Shown here: one piece after another, positions 10,871-21,229 of the stretch
Layout: each line of letters begins with the position of its first letter
Numbering within the stretch: the first letter of the stretch is position 1
From: Lunularia cruciata
Taxonomy: Eukaryota; Streptophyta; Marchantiopsida; Lunulariales; Lunulariaceae
Direction: 5' to 3'
Assembly (NCBI GenBank): GCA_948567375.1
Contig: OX419756.1
Span: forward strand, 28,684,552 to 28,748,551
DNA length: 64,000 bases
Program-made: the position numbers and the translations under genes
Notes under the pieces: generated by a model
The model's database searches: none
Told to the model about the DNA's origin: nothing
The model's input: the letters and a program-made list of their open reading frames with translations, nothing else

Positions 10871-11182
10871 AGGATACTCCCCAAAGTAGGGAGACATGTT
10901 TAGACATGCTATAAGGAAACTATTGAAAATCTGCCTGAAGTACTGAACAGGAGATGGACCTGTCCTAATTGCTTTCGACGTTCCCCTACAACCTCGAATG
11001 AAAACAGGTATTGGATCACCAGCAGAAAGTCTTTAAAGGGAAGACTCAGTTCTGGCTTTTGGCAGTGGGTATGATTATAATTCGTGAATGGGGCAGAGTT
11101 GACAAACTGAGAACTCTCTTGATTGAGCAGCGATGAAGTAAAACATTCCCAACACTACCCCTCTTGCCTTCACTAGATCTCG

Positions 11183-11191
11183 TTAAATATT
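11183..11191 (+). promoter_or_regulatory. Putative TATA box of the nucleoredoxin gene
   Basis: TTAAATATT lies about 215 bp upstream of the ATG. A pyrimidine-rich leader follows (11230-11290, TTCTCTTTCGC and CTTCTCTCTCGTTG), which suits a plant 5' UTR. Position and composition are the only support. Confidence 0.35.
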
Positions 11192-11402
11192 CTAGCTCTT
11201 CACAAGCCCAAGTGTGGATTATCGATATTCTCTTTCGCTTGAAGCCACTTCTCGGCTCTCAGCTTTCGTCTGCCTTCTCTCTCGTTGATTACTTGAGTGT
11301 GTGCTTCTGTTAGGTTTGGGATAGTAGAAAATCTGTTTGGTTGACGTCTAACTGTGGGGTAGTAGCAACATACAGGGGCGTGTTTTACAGAGATCTTAGA
11401 AG

Positions 11403-13253
11403 ATGGAATTGGATACCGGGAGCACGGTGCCTGAACGAATTCCTGGCAACTTGAAGTCATTGTTGTTTCCTGGAGACATAAAGAATCTTGTGAACGCGAA
11501 GGGATCAGAAGTAGCTAGCGACGTGCTTGACGGTCAAATTGTTGGGATTCTTGTCGGACCGCCATGGTGGAAGACAATTATGGTAAACACGATCCTTCCT
11601 GAAATTTCGAAGCCTTGCAACGAGATATCTGCACAAGGCAAGCCGTTGGCGATAATTTACGTGCCTTTGATAAGAGATGAAGATTTGATTGAGCAGCTGA
11701 CACGAAACTTGAGAGGTTCTGAAATCGACTCAAGTCCTGTAGATGAGTGCTTCTCCAGTTTCCTCGAAAATTTGCCAGCGGGATGGTTTGCTGTTCCTCC
11801 CTCTAATGTCGAAGCAGTCAAAGAATTAACTCTGGCGTGCGACACAAGAGTGATTGGTATGGCCTTTGTGACAGCTGACGGGGAGGTCATCACCAAACAA
11901 GGACGAGATCTTTTGATAGAATGGGGAGCAGATGCATACCCCTTCAGCAGAGAGCACATAAAGGAATTGGAAAAGCCAATTGCTGCGATCAAAGAGAATC
12001 CAACTCTGAAAGCTCTCTTGACGAATGACGGACGCGATTACCTCATCAAGAATGACGGGACAAAAGTCGAAGTATCGTCGTTGGAAGGAAAACCAATTGC
12101 TCTTTACTTCTCAGCACATTGGTGCCCACCTTGTCGTAGGTTCACTCCTCTACTGATTACCGCTTACAACGAACTAAAAGCAACAGGAAAGTATTTTGAA
12201 GTTGTTTTCGTGTCGTGGGACAAGGATCAGGATGCATTTGAAAAGTACTTTGGCACTATGCCCTGGTTAGCAATACCTTTCTCCGATGAGAAGGGTAATG
12301 GCCTGCTGAAGAGGATATTCGATGTTGAAGGGATACCGTCCTTGATTATCCTTGACTCTGAGGCCAAGACCCAGCAGAATGACGCAGTCGGTATGATCAG
12401 GGAATTCGGTAGTGCTGCTCACCCTTTCACAGATGACAGAGTGCAGGAGGTGGAGAAGGAATTGCAGGCCGAGAAGGAGGCTCGGGCTAAAATTGGCCAG
12501 TCTCTGGAATCTCTGTTGGTCAGAGAAGAACGAGATTTCGTAGTCAATCAAGCTGGCGAGGAGGTGAAAGTGAGCTCATTGGTAGGAAAGACGGTGGGAT
12601 TGTACTTTTCTGGTCATTGGTGCCCTCCATGTCGAGGTTTCACACCCAAGTTGGCGAGCATTTATAAGGAACTGAGGAGTACTGACAAGCCGTTTGAGAT
12701 CATTTTCATCTCCAGTGATCGAAATGAAGAAGCTTTCAAGGGTTATTTCGGAGAAATGCCATGGCTAGCATTACCTTACAGTGACAGGGTCACAAAACAG
12801 AAGCTTTCTGAACATTTCGAAATAAGAGGAATCCCATCGCTAGTAATCCTGGGCCCAGATGGGAAGACTGTAAATCGAGATGGTCGTGCCATAATGGAAA
12901 AATCTGGGGCTTCAGCATTTCCTTTCGCAAAAGACCATGATGAAACAATTCAAAAGACACTGGATGACGCAATGGCAAAGCTTCAGAAAGAGGTGAACTA
13001 TGCACAGCATGCCCATCCTCTGGTTCTGATGAGAGTCCCCTACAGAGAGGAGTCCTTTGTGTGTGATGTCTGCAGTGAGAACGGAACTCGGTGGGCCTAC
13101 CGTTGTGAGCGATGTGGTTACGATGTGCATACGGAGTGTGTGAAGAAAGCAATGGAGGATAAAGTGAAAGAACCAGAGACTACGGAAGCAAACGGAGAGT
13201 CTAAGGCAAAAGAAGGATGGGTTTGTGAGGGGGATGTGTGCAAAAAGGAGTAG
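11403..13253 (+). CDS. NRX: Nucleoredoxin (plant type, three thioredoxin-like modules plus C1-like domain)
   Basis: Intact, intronless, 616 codons. Nucleoredoxins are cytosolic/nuclear disulfide oxidoreductases of the thioredoxin superfamily; plant members help protect antioxidant enzymes such as catalase. No signal peptide or membrane segment is seen. Module 1 (about 16-190) has lost the active site: WW stands at 55-56, no CxxC is present, and the cis-proline position reads VIG (150-152). Module 2 (about 200-350) has WCPPC at 240-244 and cis-Pro 312. Module 3 (about 365-520) has WCPPC at 406-410 and cis-Pro 478. A short charged helix (345-365) links modules 2 and 3. A C1-like zinc domain follows: H538, C554, C557, C568, C571, H576, C579. 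The acidic tail adds C608 and C613. The ATG context (AAGATGG) is good and an in-frame TAG lies two codons upstream (11397-11399), so translation cannot start earlier in this frame. At 616 residues it is slightly longer than Arabidopsis NRX1 (about 578, from memory). No gene neighbour shares its strand closely. Confidence 0.93.
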   Translation: MELDTGSTVPERIPGNLKSLLFPGDIKNLVNAKGSEVASDVLDGQIVGILVGPPWWKTIMVNTILPEISKPCNEISAQGKPLAIIYVPLIRDEDLIEQLTRNLRGSEIDSSPVDECFSSFLENLPAGWFAVPPSNVEAVKELTLACDTRVIGMAFVTADGEVITKQGRDLLIEWGADAYPFSREHIKELEKPIAAIKENPTLKALLTNDGRDYLIKNDGTKVEVSSLEGKPIALYFSAHWCPPCRRFTPLLITAYNELKATGKYFEVVFVSWDKDQDAFEKYFGTMPWLAIPFSDEKGNGLLKRIFDVEGIPSLIILDSEAKTQQNDAVGMIREFGSAAHPFTDDRVQEVEKELQAEKEARAKIGQSLESLLVREERDFVVNQAGEEVKVSSLVGKTVGLYFSGHWCPPCRGFTPKLASIYKELRSTDKPFEIIFISSDRNEEAFKGYFGEMPWLALPYSDRVTKQKLSEHFEIRGIPSLVILGPDGKTVNRDGRAIMEKSGASAFPFAKDHDETIQKTLDDAMAKLQKEVNYAQHAHPLVLMRVPYREESFVCDVCSENGTRWAYRCERCGYDVHTECVKKAMEDKVKEPETTEANGESKAKEGWVCEGDVCKKE

Positions 13254-16200
13254 TTCGACGTGTTGATTCTTGTTTCTCATTAGTACTCGTACTTAATCGC
13301 AATGCCAAAACATCACTTGTAGCAAGAGTAACTATGGCTAACACATGGGTCGTGATACACGACTTCTTTGTAGTGATGTGCCCAAACCTCCTGTTAGTAG
13401 ATCAAATCTGGCAGGATTTACGCCGCGATTATTAAGTGGTATCTGATCAGTTACCTGTTTGTACAAAACCTGTAAATTAGGATCGCACCATTTGGCTCAT
13501 ATATTAGTAAAATGTCTAATGAGTCTGCAAGTTAATTTCTGGATCATGTGTTTCTCTTTGTACAAGACATGTTCAACAATGCTGTAATTTCATACTCGCA
13601 CACGTTTATCTTTTGCATCATGATCGATTCCTCCTCTATGGTGCTCACTATCCATATAGCATCTGCGGAATATATATGAAGTTCTTGACTAAGAGATAAA
13701 AGTGCATTTGACTAAGAGGACATGCGAGAGCGCTCAATCATCCAATAAGAAGTCCTAGAAGTCATGGTTGTTTCTTTGTATCGTAAAGACGTGGGGGGCA
13801 CGTCTACCAGCAAGTACAGAAATTGGGAATACAACAGTTCAGAGATTTGATCCGTAAACCGACGATGAACTCGCAATCTGCAATTAGATCATTGTGGGGT
13901 CCATCGTTCTTTGTTGAAAGACTTTGTGAGACATAAGGGCCTCTTGCCAATTACACACCGGGACGTAAACCGACAACGAGCTAGCAAGCCGCAATTAGCT
14001 ACAAGGTGTCCATCCATTGCTCATTGACGTTGCAACGGCCTTTGCTCGTTGCTCGTCCTATTTTGCAAAGAAGAAGTAACGAGATTCCTATTTGTAAAAC
14101 AGGAAATCTGTAAAAATCTATACACCTGGACCTAAGGGAAATTACTTTAGAGAAGCGAAATTGTTTATATTCGTTTCTTAATAGTAATGACAAATATTTT
14201 TGCATTCAGTTGGTTTATCGAAGACCTTTCCATGCAAAAATATCTTTCGAAGTGTACAAAGGCCGTTACTTATTACAATGTCTTTCAATAATAAACCCCA
14301 TCATCATCGGCTTTGCTAAGTCGTCTTACCAAACTCTTCGTGTAGCAAAGCGCATAAGCTGCAGGCGCGTAGCGGCCTGTGTACTGTAGTGTTGCTACCC
14401 ATGTCTTTGCCTCCGGCTCGTTACCACTGAAAGGGCCTTAAGCGGCAACAAGCAGCCGGCCTGCCCTATGGAGTCCACGGAAATGGGGCCTTCGCGCCTT
14501 GAAATAAGGACGAGCAGCAGACTATCCCACAGCGAGGGGCAAAGCCCGCTTCAGCTCGTCTAACGGCTTATTTTCAGAAATGAGCTCAGATCACAAAGAG
14601 GAGCTCATTTTGATATTCAAAATTGGGATACAGATTTTATCGCAAGGTAGTCTGGTTGTAAAAGTTGAATTCATTGCAGGGAGCTCGTGATTTTGCATAT
14701 ATTCAAGTCCTTTAAATTTGCTTACGGTTGCGTAAAAGTACCTGAGGATGTGCCAGATTTTTCCGTATAAAGGCATGCGGCGCACATCTCAACCAACTTA
14801 TAGCTGCTTGACTGCAACTTAATATGACTGCAAAAGGTCCTTCTCAATAGCTTAGTTCTTGAACTTATTGACGACTTTGCTTGTACACTAAAATGGTTAG
14901 ACCATAAAAAGGTCTAACCAGATCGTATAGCTCGAGCATTGGACGTGGAGTAAAGACGTGGAGCATTTATATTATTGGGACGAGGATGCTCACAAGAGAG
15001 GATGCTCCTTTTTATGGAGATTAGAGAGGTAGTGAAGTTATTTATTGGTCACAAGGAGGAGGCTCTCATCATAGAGGGTTGTGAAGAGAAAGAAAAGCTA
15101 ACTTAGGAACAATATACAGAGTCAGTTGTTTAGATTAGGTCAAGGGTTGTATATGCTTTTCTTTGATATATGTATATATTCTCTTGATCGCTTTTATAAA
15201 TCTAATTTATAACTCCGACACGTCTTAATTGAATTCTCACGTTACATAGTACTTGCTAATTTGGAAAACATACGCTCAATGCTTTGAGCTCTATTTCATT
15301 TCTTTCGTGACGGATAAACTCATAGTAATGAGTAGGATTTTGGTCGAGAAGCATATATTTAACCCGAGGAAATGAAGGGCTCTTTGATTAGTTTTCTTAG
15401 TTCATAGAAATGAGTATTAAATTGTAAATCTCATATGATATCTCTACATAAAAACACATTTTCATTTTATAACTAGGAACGGTAAGGAGTTCCTAGTTAT
15501 GGTCCATACTTATTCTTAATTGAATTATTCTTTGATTTAATGAACTTATTTCTGGAGTTCATGAATGCTCTTAAGTAAGATTTGGCTATATTTGTATATC
15601 AAATCCGTTGTGCTAAACTTTATAGAGTTAACCCAGCAAAAACAATCTCCCAGAATTGGACTCCATTCTTTGTATACTCAAATTATGCCAGAAATCAATG
15701 TAAGGATGAAAAAAACCCCACAATGCTAAAATTTCATCAGAAATATCAAAGAAAAACATGCATAAACTCTTTAAGTACAATTGTGGAAGTCTTTTTAAGT
15801 TCTTTTTTTGAGTGATAAATACGTTTAATGTGGCATTGAGTAGTGGTACCGAATGCAAAAGTAAGAGTGTTTCGGATTTTGGAAAAAAATGAGAATAGTT
15901 GCTCAAAAGAACTTGAAAGTTTCATAAAAAATCACAATTCTAAGAGTGTTGCCGTGCAAAGAAAACCATGTAATGTAACATGAAAACAAAATGTCAGCCT
16001 TTTTATTACAGATAATTTTTTTAAAATTATGAGATGATAATTTTTGGAGCCCAAACATCCATAGTATGAAAGAAAAATGTTGATTATGTCCGAGTTAATA
16101 TTTTACTAGTGTTTTTGTAATGGATCCAAAAACTGAAATTTAAGAAGTCTTAGTAGAGATATAATTTAAATAATATCATTCAATAAAAAAATTAATATCT

Positions 16201-16366
16201 ATTCTTCAAAACTGAAAATTATAAAAAATTATATTACCAAGCCTAGTTGACATTGTAATTATAATTGGAGAGAAGAAAGATTTTTTAATATAAAATTTCT
16301 TAAGTTATTTTCTAAACCAGAAATTATTTTGCATTATTCGGTTATTATTGATCTAATATTATACTG
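13254..16366. other. Downstream region of nucleoredoxin, no gene seen
   Basis: The first few hundred bases are presumably the 3' UTR; no clear AATAAA is present. A block of about 60 bp starting CGTAAACCGAC occurs twice, at 13853 and 13964. A GC-rich patch at 14340-14570 (AGGCGCGTAGCGGCC, AGCAGCCGGCCTGCCC) stands out from the AT-rich surroundings but shows no tRNA or ORF. From 14900 to 16360 the sequence is AT-rich, with no motif or repeat shared with other parts of the window. Confidence 0.5.
13853..14023 (+). repeat. Direct duplication, period about 111 bp
   Basis: The units at 13853-13912 and 13964-14023 share CGTAAACCGAC, GCAATTAG and GGTGTCCATC-like segments (GGGGTCCATC in the first). 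The 50 bp between them is not repeated. They lie about 600 bp past the nucleoredoxin stop. Confidence 0.5.
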
Positions 16367-16484
16367 AAGTCTCTGTCCACTATTATCTTATTTTTATTTA
16401 TGTATAAAAAAATATATTTAAATAAAAATTTATGTATAATTTTTTATACATAAATTAAAATAAAACAATAGTGGACGGAGACTT
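16367..16484. mobile_element. Hairpin MITE-like element
   Basis: The two ends are inverted repeats of about 45 bp: AAGTCTCTGTCCACTATT at the left and AATAGTGGACGGAGACTT at the right. The pairing continues through the T/A-rich part (TTATGTATAAAAAA against TTTTTTATACATAA). Total length is 118 bp with a short AT loop. The GTCCACTATT / CTCCGTCC character resembles Stowaway-type MITE ends. No clear TA target duplication is visible, so superfamily placement is tentative. Confidence 0.65.
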
Positions 16485-16540
16485 TGAGAAATTTGACCTG
16501 AGCCTGGATGCGGCTGCCAGGTATACCAAGTTGGCACTGG

Positions 16541-16880
16541 ACGACCAAGACTCCAAAAGCTCGGAATGATCGGAAATGGGCTATGAATCTTGAACAACCC
16601 TAGTTGACGTCTAAGAGATCGGGAAGAAAAACGCGACCGCGTGTAATAACAAGAAGGATGGGAAGACCCCGTAAACCCGTAGAAAGAAAAGACAAAAGGG
16701 CTAAAGGGAGACGACCAAGACACCAAAAGCTCGGAATGATCGGAAATGGGCTATGAATCTGCACAACCCTAGTTGACATCTAAGAGATCGGGAAGAAAAA
16801 CGCGACCGCGTGTGATAGCAAGGAGGATGGGAAGACCCGTCGACCCTTACAAAGGAAAGGACAAAAGGACTAAAATGGGG
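16541..16880 (+). repeat. Dispersed GC-richer repeat, two tandem copies (period 170 bp)
   Basis: Units 16541-16710 and 16711-16880 are nearly identical. Both start ACGACCAAGAC and contain AAAAGCTCGGAATGATCGG, CAACCCTAGTTGAC, AAACGCGACCGCGTGTRATA and GGATGGGAAGACCC. The core is shared with 10750-10870 and faintly with 18568-18640. In-frame translations are short and unrelated to known families. It is not one of the LTRs in the window. Confidence 0.7.
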
Positions 16881-17518
16881 CTAAGAGATCGGGAAGGATT
16901 TGACGTCTTGGGGCCCACATTTCGTAACTATGCTAGAAAAGAATCCTGCGTTGCAATCTTCGAGAAGTACGCCTAGTTTGGAAGTACGTTATAAAGTAGT
17001 CAATGTAGGGATTATCCAACAAGTCAAGTGGTTTGACATTTGGCCTTCATTCGATTAGCTCTGATGTCTCAAAATAATTCCATGTTTCGAGAGTATTCTT
17101 GGATTAGAATGGATTTCAGTTATCTCCTAGCGAGTTACTTTTTAGTTTATGCCTCCCGATTCTCTAAGCGGTCAATGGTATACTTAGAGTCGAGCTCAGA
17201 ACTTTTCAATGTCTTTGGAGGCGGGATGAGCAAGTGGCCTCTTCAGTGAGAGACTTCTACGTCCACCTAATGTGTGATTTGAGACAGATTGAATCCTTAC
17301 AAATGGTACGTCCAAATCCACCCAGATTGCTTTGAAAATAGCCTTATCCACTCAAGAGAATGAGGACTGGATGAGATTGCTCATACAAAAGTTTTGACAT
17401 TCTCCCTATAACTTGCTTACATAGACTTTGACATTGACCTCTTAGAAGTGTTTCGTTGTTACGATGTGATGTATATTCAAGCTGCCGATCATATTAGAGC
17501 GTTTTAAATGGAGAATTT

Positions 17519-17666
17519 ACGGATTCTTTACAGATTCAGTCAAATCCATAAAGATTTTGGTGGGTACCCAGAGAAAAAAGTCACAAAAGTTACGGATATA
17601 TTTTATAGAATTCAGTCAAATCGATAAAGATTTTGGTGGGTACCCGAAAAAAATGTCACAAAAGTA
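17519..17666 (+). repeat. Two-copy tandem repeat, period about 76 bp
   Basis: ATTCAGTCAAATC followed by ATAAAGATTTTGGTGGGTAC starts at 17534 and again at 17610, and GTCACAAAAGT closes both units. No coding potential is seen. Confidence 0.65.
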
Positions 17667-20566
17667 AAACATCCGGAGTCTCTGAGGGGGTATTTTCTAC
17701 TTCCCTGCTGATTGTCCAGAGGATTTCCAGCATATAGTGAAGTTTTTGGGGTGGGCTGCGGCTTTAGCAACCCACCTCTACTAAGGCTGAGCTTAGAAGA
17801 AGTAACAATGACGAAATTTTTTCCGGGTAGTTGGTGAGTTCACATACCCCTCTAGGTCACAATAGTAATAGAGATTAATGCTAATCTTACATATTATGAA
17901 TTACAATGTGCCATGTATCACAAGGACTTCTACCAGATAAGGCACATAAACGAAAATATGACACAGGTCACCAGAGAGACTACGGATATTTGGAATTCCA
18001 CTCTCGAGCGCTTTGATGAAATTTCACTTTTTTCTTCGCCTCGAGAGGGAAGACAACACCTTGACCACCACCCACACTTAGAGCATTTTTGCAAGATCTT
18101 TCGGCACCAAGGTTAAAGAGGGGTTCACTTGCAAAGGAGGGTTACAAAAGAGGATCGCTCGCAACATGGGGTTTGAAGGGGGATTGCTCATGGGATATAC
18201 AATAACTTAATCTTAATTGTGCCTCTGAAAAGAATTTCATAAAAAAAGATTTTAAAGGTCTCTTAAAACACATTAATAAAACCTTTATATCGTGATAACC
18301 ATAGATAAGCAAGTCAATATAAAGAAGAAAATATCAAGGCCTCTTCAAACACATTGAAAAAATCTTTATAATGTGATAATTAGCTCTAGATATATTTTTA
18401 AATAGATATAAATTTTTTAATATAATGGGTGAATTAAAAATTCAATACCTTACTATAAAGCTAGAATATCCTCTTTAAACTTCTAGAATCACATTATCTT
18501 ATTTTAATTTCATATTAATAGACAAGTTTATGTTGAAATTTAAAATGCTTATGAAAGAGAAAGGCAACCTCGTAGAACACATGAAGGATGGGAAGACCCC
18601 GTCAAGTTGTACAAGGTGGAGACAAAAGAGGTTAGGTCCCAATAGTATCGAACACGAGAAAATCTGCCCTACCGCACCTAAGGGCAGATTTACTTGGGAG
18701 ATTTAAAAGAGAGATCACTTTGGGGAAATGGGAGCAGAACAGGAATTTCTTGGAGAAACCAAGAGCAAAAGAGAGATTGTCATGGAAAGGGGGCACGAGG
18801 GATGGATGGAGAGGGTTGCTCGCAGCTCTCTTTCCTAATTTCCAAATCCCTAAATTGGGGATTGGGAAAGAAGTTGGGAAAGGATCGTTGCAGGATCATT
18901 AAGAAGAGCGGAAGATCAGAAGAGAGATAGTGGGGGTAAGGGGTTCATCAATCTTGGAATTTCTTCCTCAACTCCCTTCTCAAAAGTTTCTATCCTTTTT
19001 TTTTTGGTTAGATTCTCTTCTCACGAATCTGGTGAATAAAAGTGAGACGGAGAATGAGGCGTGAACAATCCCCAATGGAGAAATTATGTGAAAAATGACC
19101 CTCAATAAATGCATGGAAGATGTCAGGTGAACTATCCCTCAAAGCTCAAGTATTTAAACAAGTGCACTCAACTATTTTTCAAAAATTTGTCAATACATGT
19201 AGTGATATTTTATCACCAAAGAATAGGTACTTTCCAAGTAAGTATTCATTCATGTCACAAATAGGATAGATATTCATTCATGGAGTATAGCTATTCTCTC
19301 AAAAAAAAAACCCAAGCAAAAAGAACCAAAAAAATTCATACAATAGCTTAATTTTATGAACAACCATTATCTCTTTCAATCTTCTCAAAACCCCTTCCCT
19401 TTGAACTCTATGAATCAATTTTCTCAACACCTACTCTCTTTAAACTCTATGAATCAATGGCATCTTGTGAAGCAATGCACACTACTCACACACACCAACC
19501 ATGCAGTTAAAAAATGGCAAGAAAATTTATTAAGGATTCAAAAACACCCTTTCAGTTATATGCAATACAAATGTGCATTATAGCTTCTTTGGTTTCCTCT
19601 CTAGCACAAATCCCCAAATGATAAATTACCTAGTCCTCATTGTGACTATCTTGTGTAAACTCTATTTCCTCTTCCTCATCTTCTACATACATTTGCTTTA
19701 TTTATGAGAAAATTGTGTCCAACTAGTCCACTTTACCAAAAAGGAATTTCTATTCCTACTTTAAAATTGCACTTTGAGCTCTCACAATGAATATCATTGT
19801 TGCCTTCAACACCTCTATGCAATGCCCATTTGGTACTTAGTCTCTCACAACACAGTTTTTACAATCAATTTTATCCTCTATATATAGCTACTTGAATGAG
19901 GGTACTAAATGATTCATGAGTACATAACTCAAGCTACTCAACAAAATTGATGGTGCTCAAAGAAATTAATAGAGCTTCCTCTATTCATATCATCCCATAA
20001 ATGTGACTTCTTCTTAATACAAGTCGTGTCATTATAAGACACCAACATTTGTGCAATGATAACATACACCTTGGACAATCAAAATTGGTACATACCTTGG
20101 AACAATGATAACACACAATGTGAGAAAAAAATTTATGTTTTAAAATGGCACACCTTTTAAATTTTAGAATTCATACTACTCATTTATTTGAGATAGCATC
20201 ATTGACCACTCACCTTCAACAATAAATAGATTTTCCAATTGCGCACTTGCAAATCTATCCGGAAGAACTTAGTCTAGGTTTTAGATATTTCAAAAGAGAA
20301 TAAATTTGAAAGGCTTTCTTCATAAACTCATGACACTTTTTCTACTCAACATTCAAATTTAAAGTGAGAACCCTAATTAACCCTAATTAATAACTACAAG
20401 TTAATTATGACTTACATAAATAGTCCTTAGCCCGTAAAACACTATGGGTTGTGACGAATAAAATAATTTGCATACTACTCATAAAGAATTTTACATAAAT
20501 ATTTACAAGATCTATACATGTTCTAAAAAGGCACTTTTTGAAACACCATATTGTGAAACAACTAGG
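17667..20566. other. Unassigned, mostly AT-rich DNA
   Basis: No supported gene. A decayed copy of the dispersed repeat lies near 18568-18640 (AAGGATGGGAAGACCCCGTC). A purine-rich stretch at 18690-18930 gives overlapping short open frames without motifs. At 19370-19455 the segment TCTATGAATCAATTTTCTCA / TCTATGAATCAATGGCATC repeats imperfectly. 20340-20395 has two copies of AACCCTAATT. Confidence 0.45.
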
Positions 20567-21157
20567 TGTAATATTCAAAGCACCAGAGAAACCCCAAGAG
20601 AAACACCAAGAGAAACAAAAGAGAAGAAAGGCTTCATCCCTCAATACTTTGATGCTCCAAATGAGCATCTTGACTTTATTATATAGCAAAGAGGATCCAT
20701 TCAAAGGGAGCTCTACCCTTGGATACATGGATTATGATATGTCAATGAGATCCACCTTTAGATTAGTTGCATAAATTGGTGACATGTCAATCCTTGTCCT
20801 ATTTGGTTGGAAAAACAAGTTTGACTAAAGGGAATCTTTGGGGAATCTTATTGTAGAAAGCTTTTCAATAGAAGCTCCATTAGAAAGCTCTTGATGAGAC
20901 AAACATGGGGAGAAAAAGCCAATACCTACTCCCTTGCAAGGCAGGGAACCTTTAATTTTTTGAAGTCTAATTCATCTATTTAGGCCTCCAAAATTGCTCT
21001 AAAGTTTTTGGGTGTTTTTGACCTTTGCTATATTAGTGGAAGTACTATTTTGTGACACCTCTATTTGATCTACTTAGACTATCATATATAACATCTCTCA
21101 AGATATTACCAAGCCAATTTCCACCTCTAGATACTATGTCTAGCTAATGGTATTACA
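20567..21157 (-). mobile_element. 3' LTR of minus-strand M chromovirus
   Basis: On the minus strand it begins TGTAATACCATTAGCTAGAC at 21157 and ends GAATATTACA at 20567; length is 591 bp. It aligns with the plus-strand M LTRs at 3562 and 44819 and keeps the CTTTATTATATAG (TATA, reverse) segment near 20675. The PPT and chromodomain coding lie immediately 5' of it on the same strand, so it is a 3' LTR rather than a solo LTR. Confidence 0.8.
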
Positions 21158-21172
21158 AACCTCCCCCCTTTT
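21158..21172 (-). other. Polypurine tract of M element
   Basis: The minus strand reads AAAAGGGGGGAGGTT directly before the LTR start. It corresponds to AAAAGGAGGAGGTT before the plus-strand LTR at 3562. Confidence 0.7.
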
Positions 21173-21229
21173 AAGATGCAATGTCCTTGTTGTAAAGTTG
21201 TTGCTCAAAATATTGGACTAACGTTGGTG

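Larger units (their letters stand above)
9051..11182. other. Upstream region of the nucleoredoxin gene
   Basis: No gene can be supported here, although base composition is more balanced than in the retroelement blocks. Several ACGT-core motifs cluster at 9535-9570 and at 9786-9915, including a G-box CACGTG at 9786-9791 and CACGTGG at 9909-9915. A copy of a dispersed repeat lies at 10750-10870. Minus-strand open frames at 9797-9555 (80 codons) and 10897-10454 (147 codons) have no recognisable motifs; the second overlaps the repeat and is probably a chance frame. Confidence 0.5.

Noticed and set aside
10454-10897. 147-codon minus-strand open frame upstream of nucleoredoxin
   Set aside because: It overlaps the dispersed repeat, has no recognisable motif, and the related repeat at 16.5 kb shows a different frame and many changes. 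Probably chance.
14340-14570. tRNA or other RNA gene in the GC-rich patch
   Set aside because: No cloverleaf, A/B box pair or conserved stem could be drawn; only the base composition is unusual.
16541-16880. Possible 5S rRNA relationship of the tandem repeat (GGATGGG near GACC)
   Set aside because: Only a short GGATGGG stretch is shared with the 5S internal promoter; the rest does not align. Not enough to call 5S-derived or Cassandra-like.
18690-18930. Overlapping 78- and 60-codon frames in the purine-rich stretch
   Set aside because: Purine-rich DNA lacks stops by composition; no motif, no start context and no homologue recognised.
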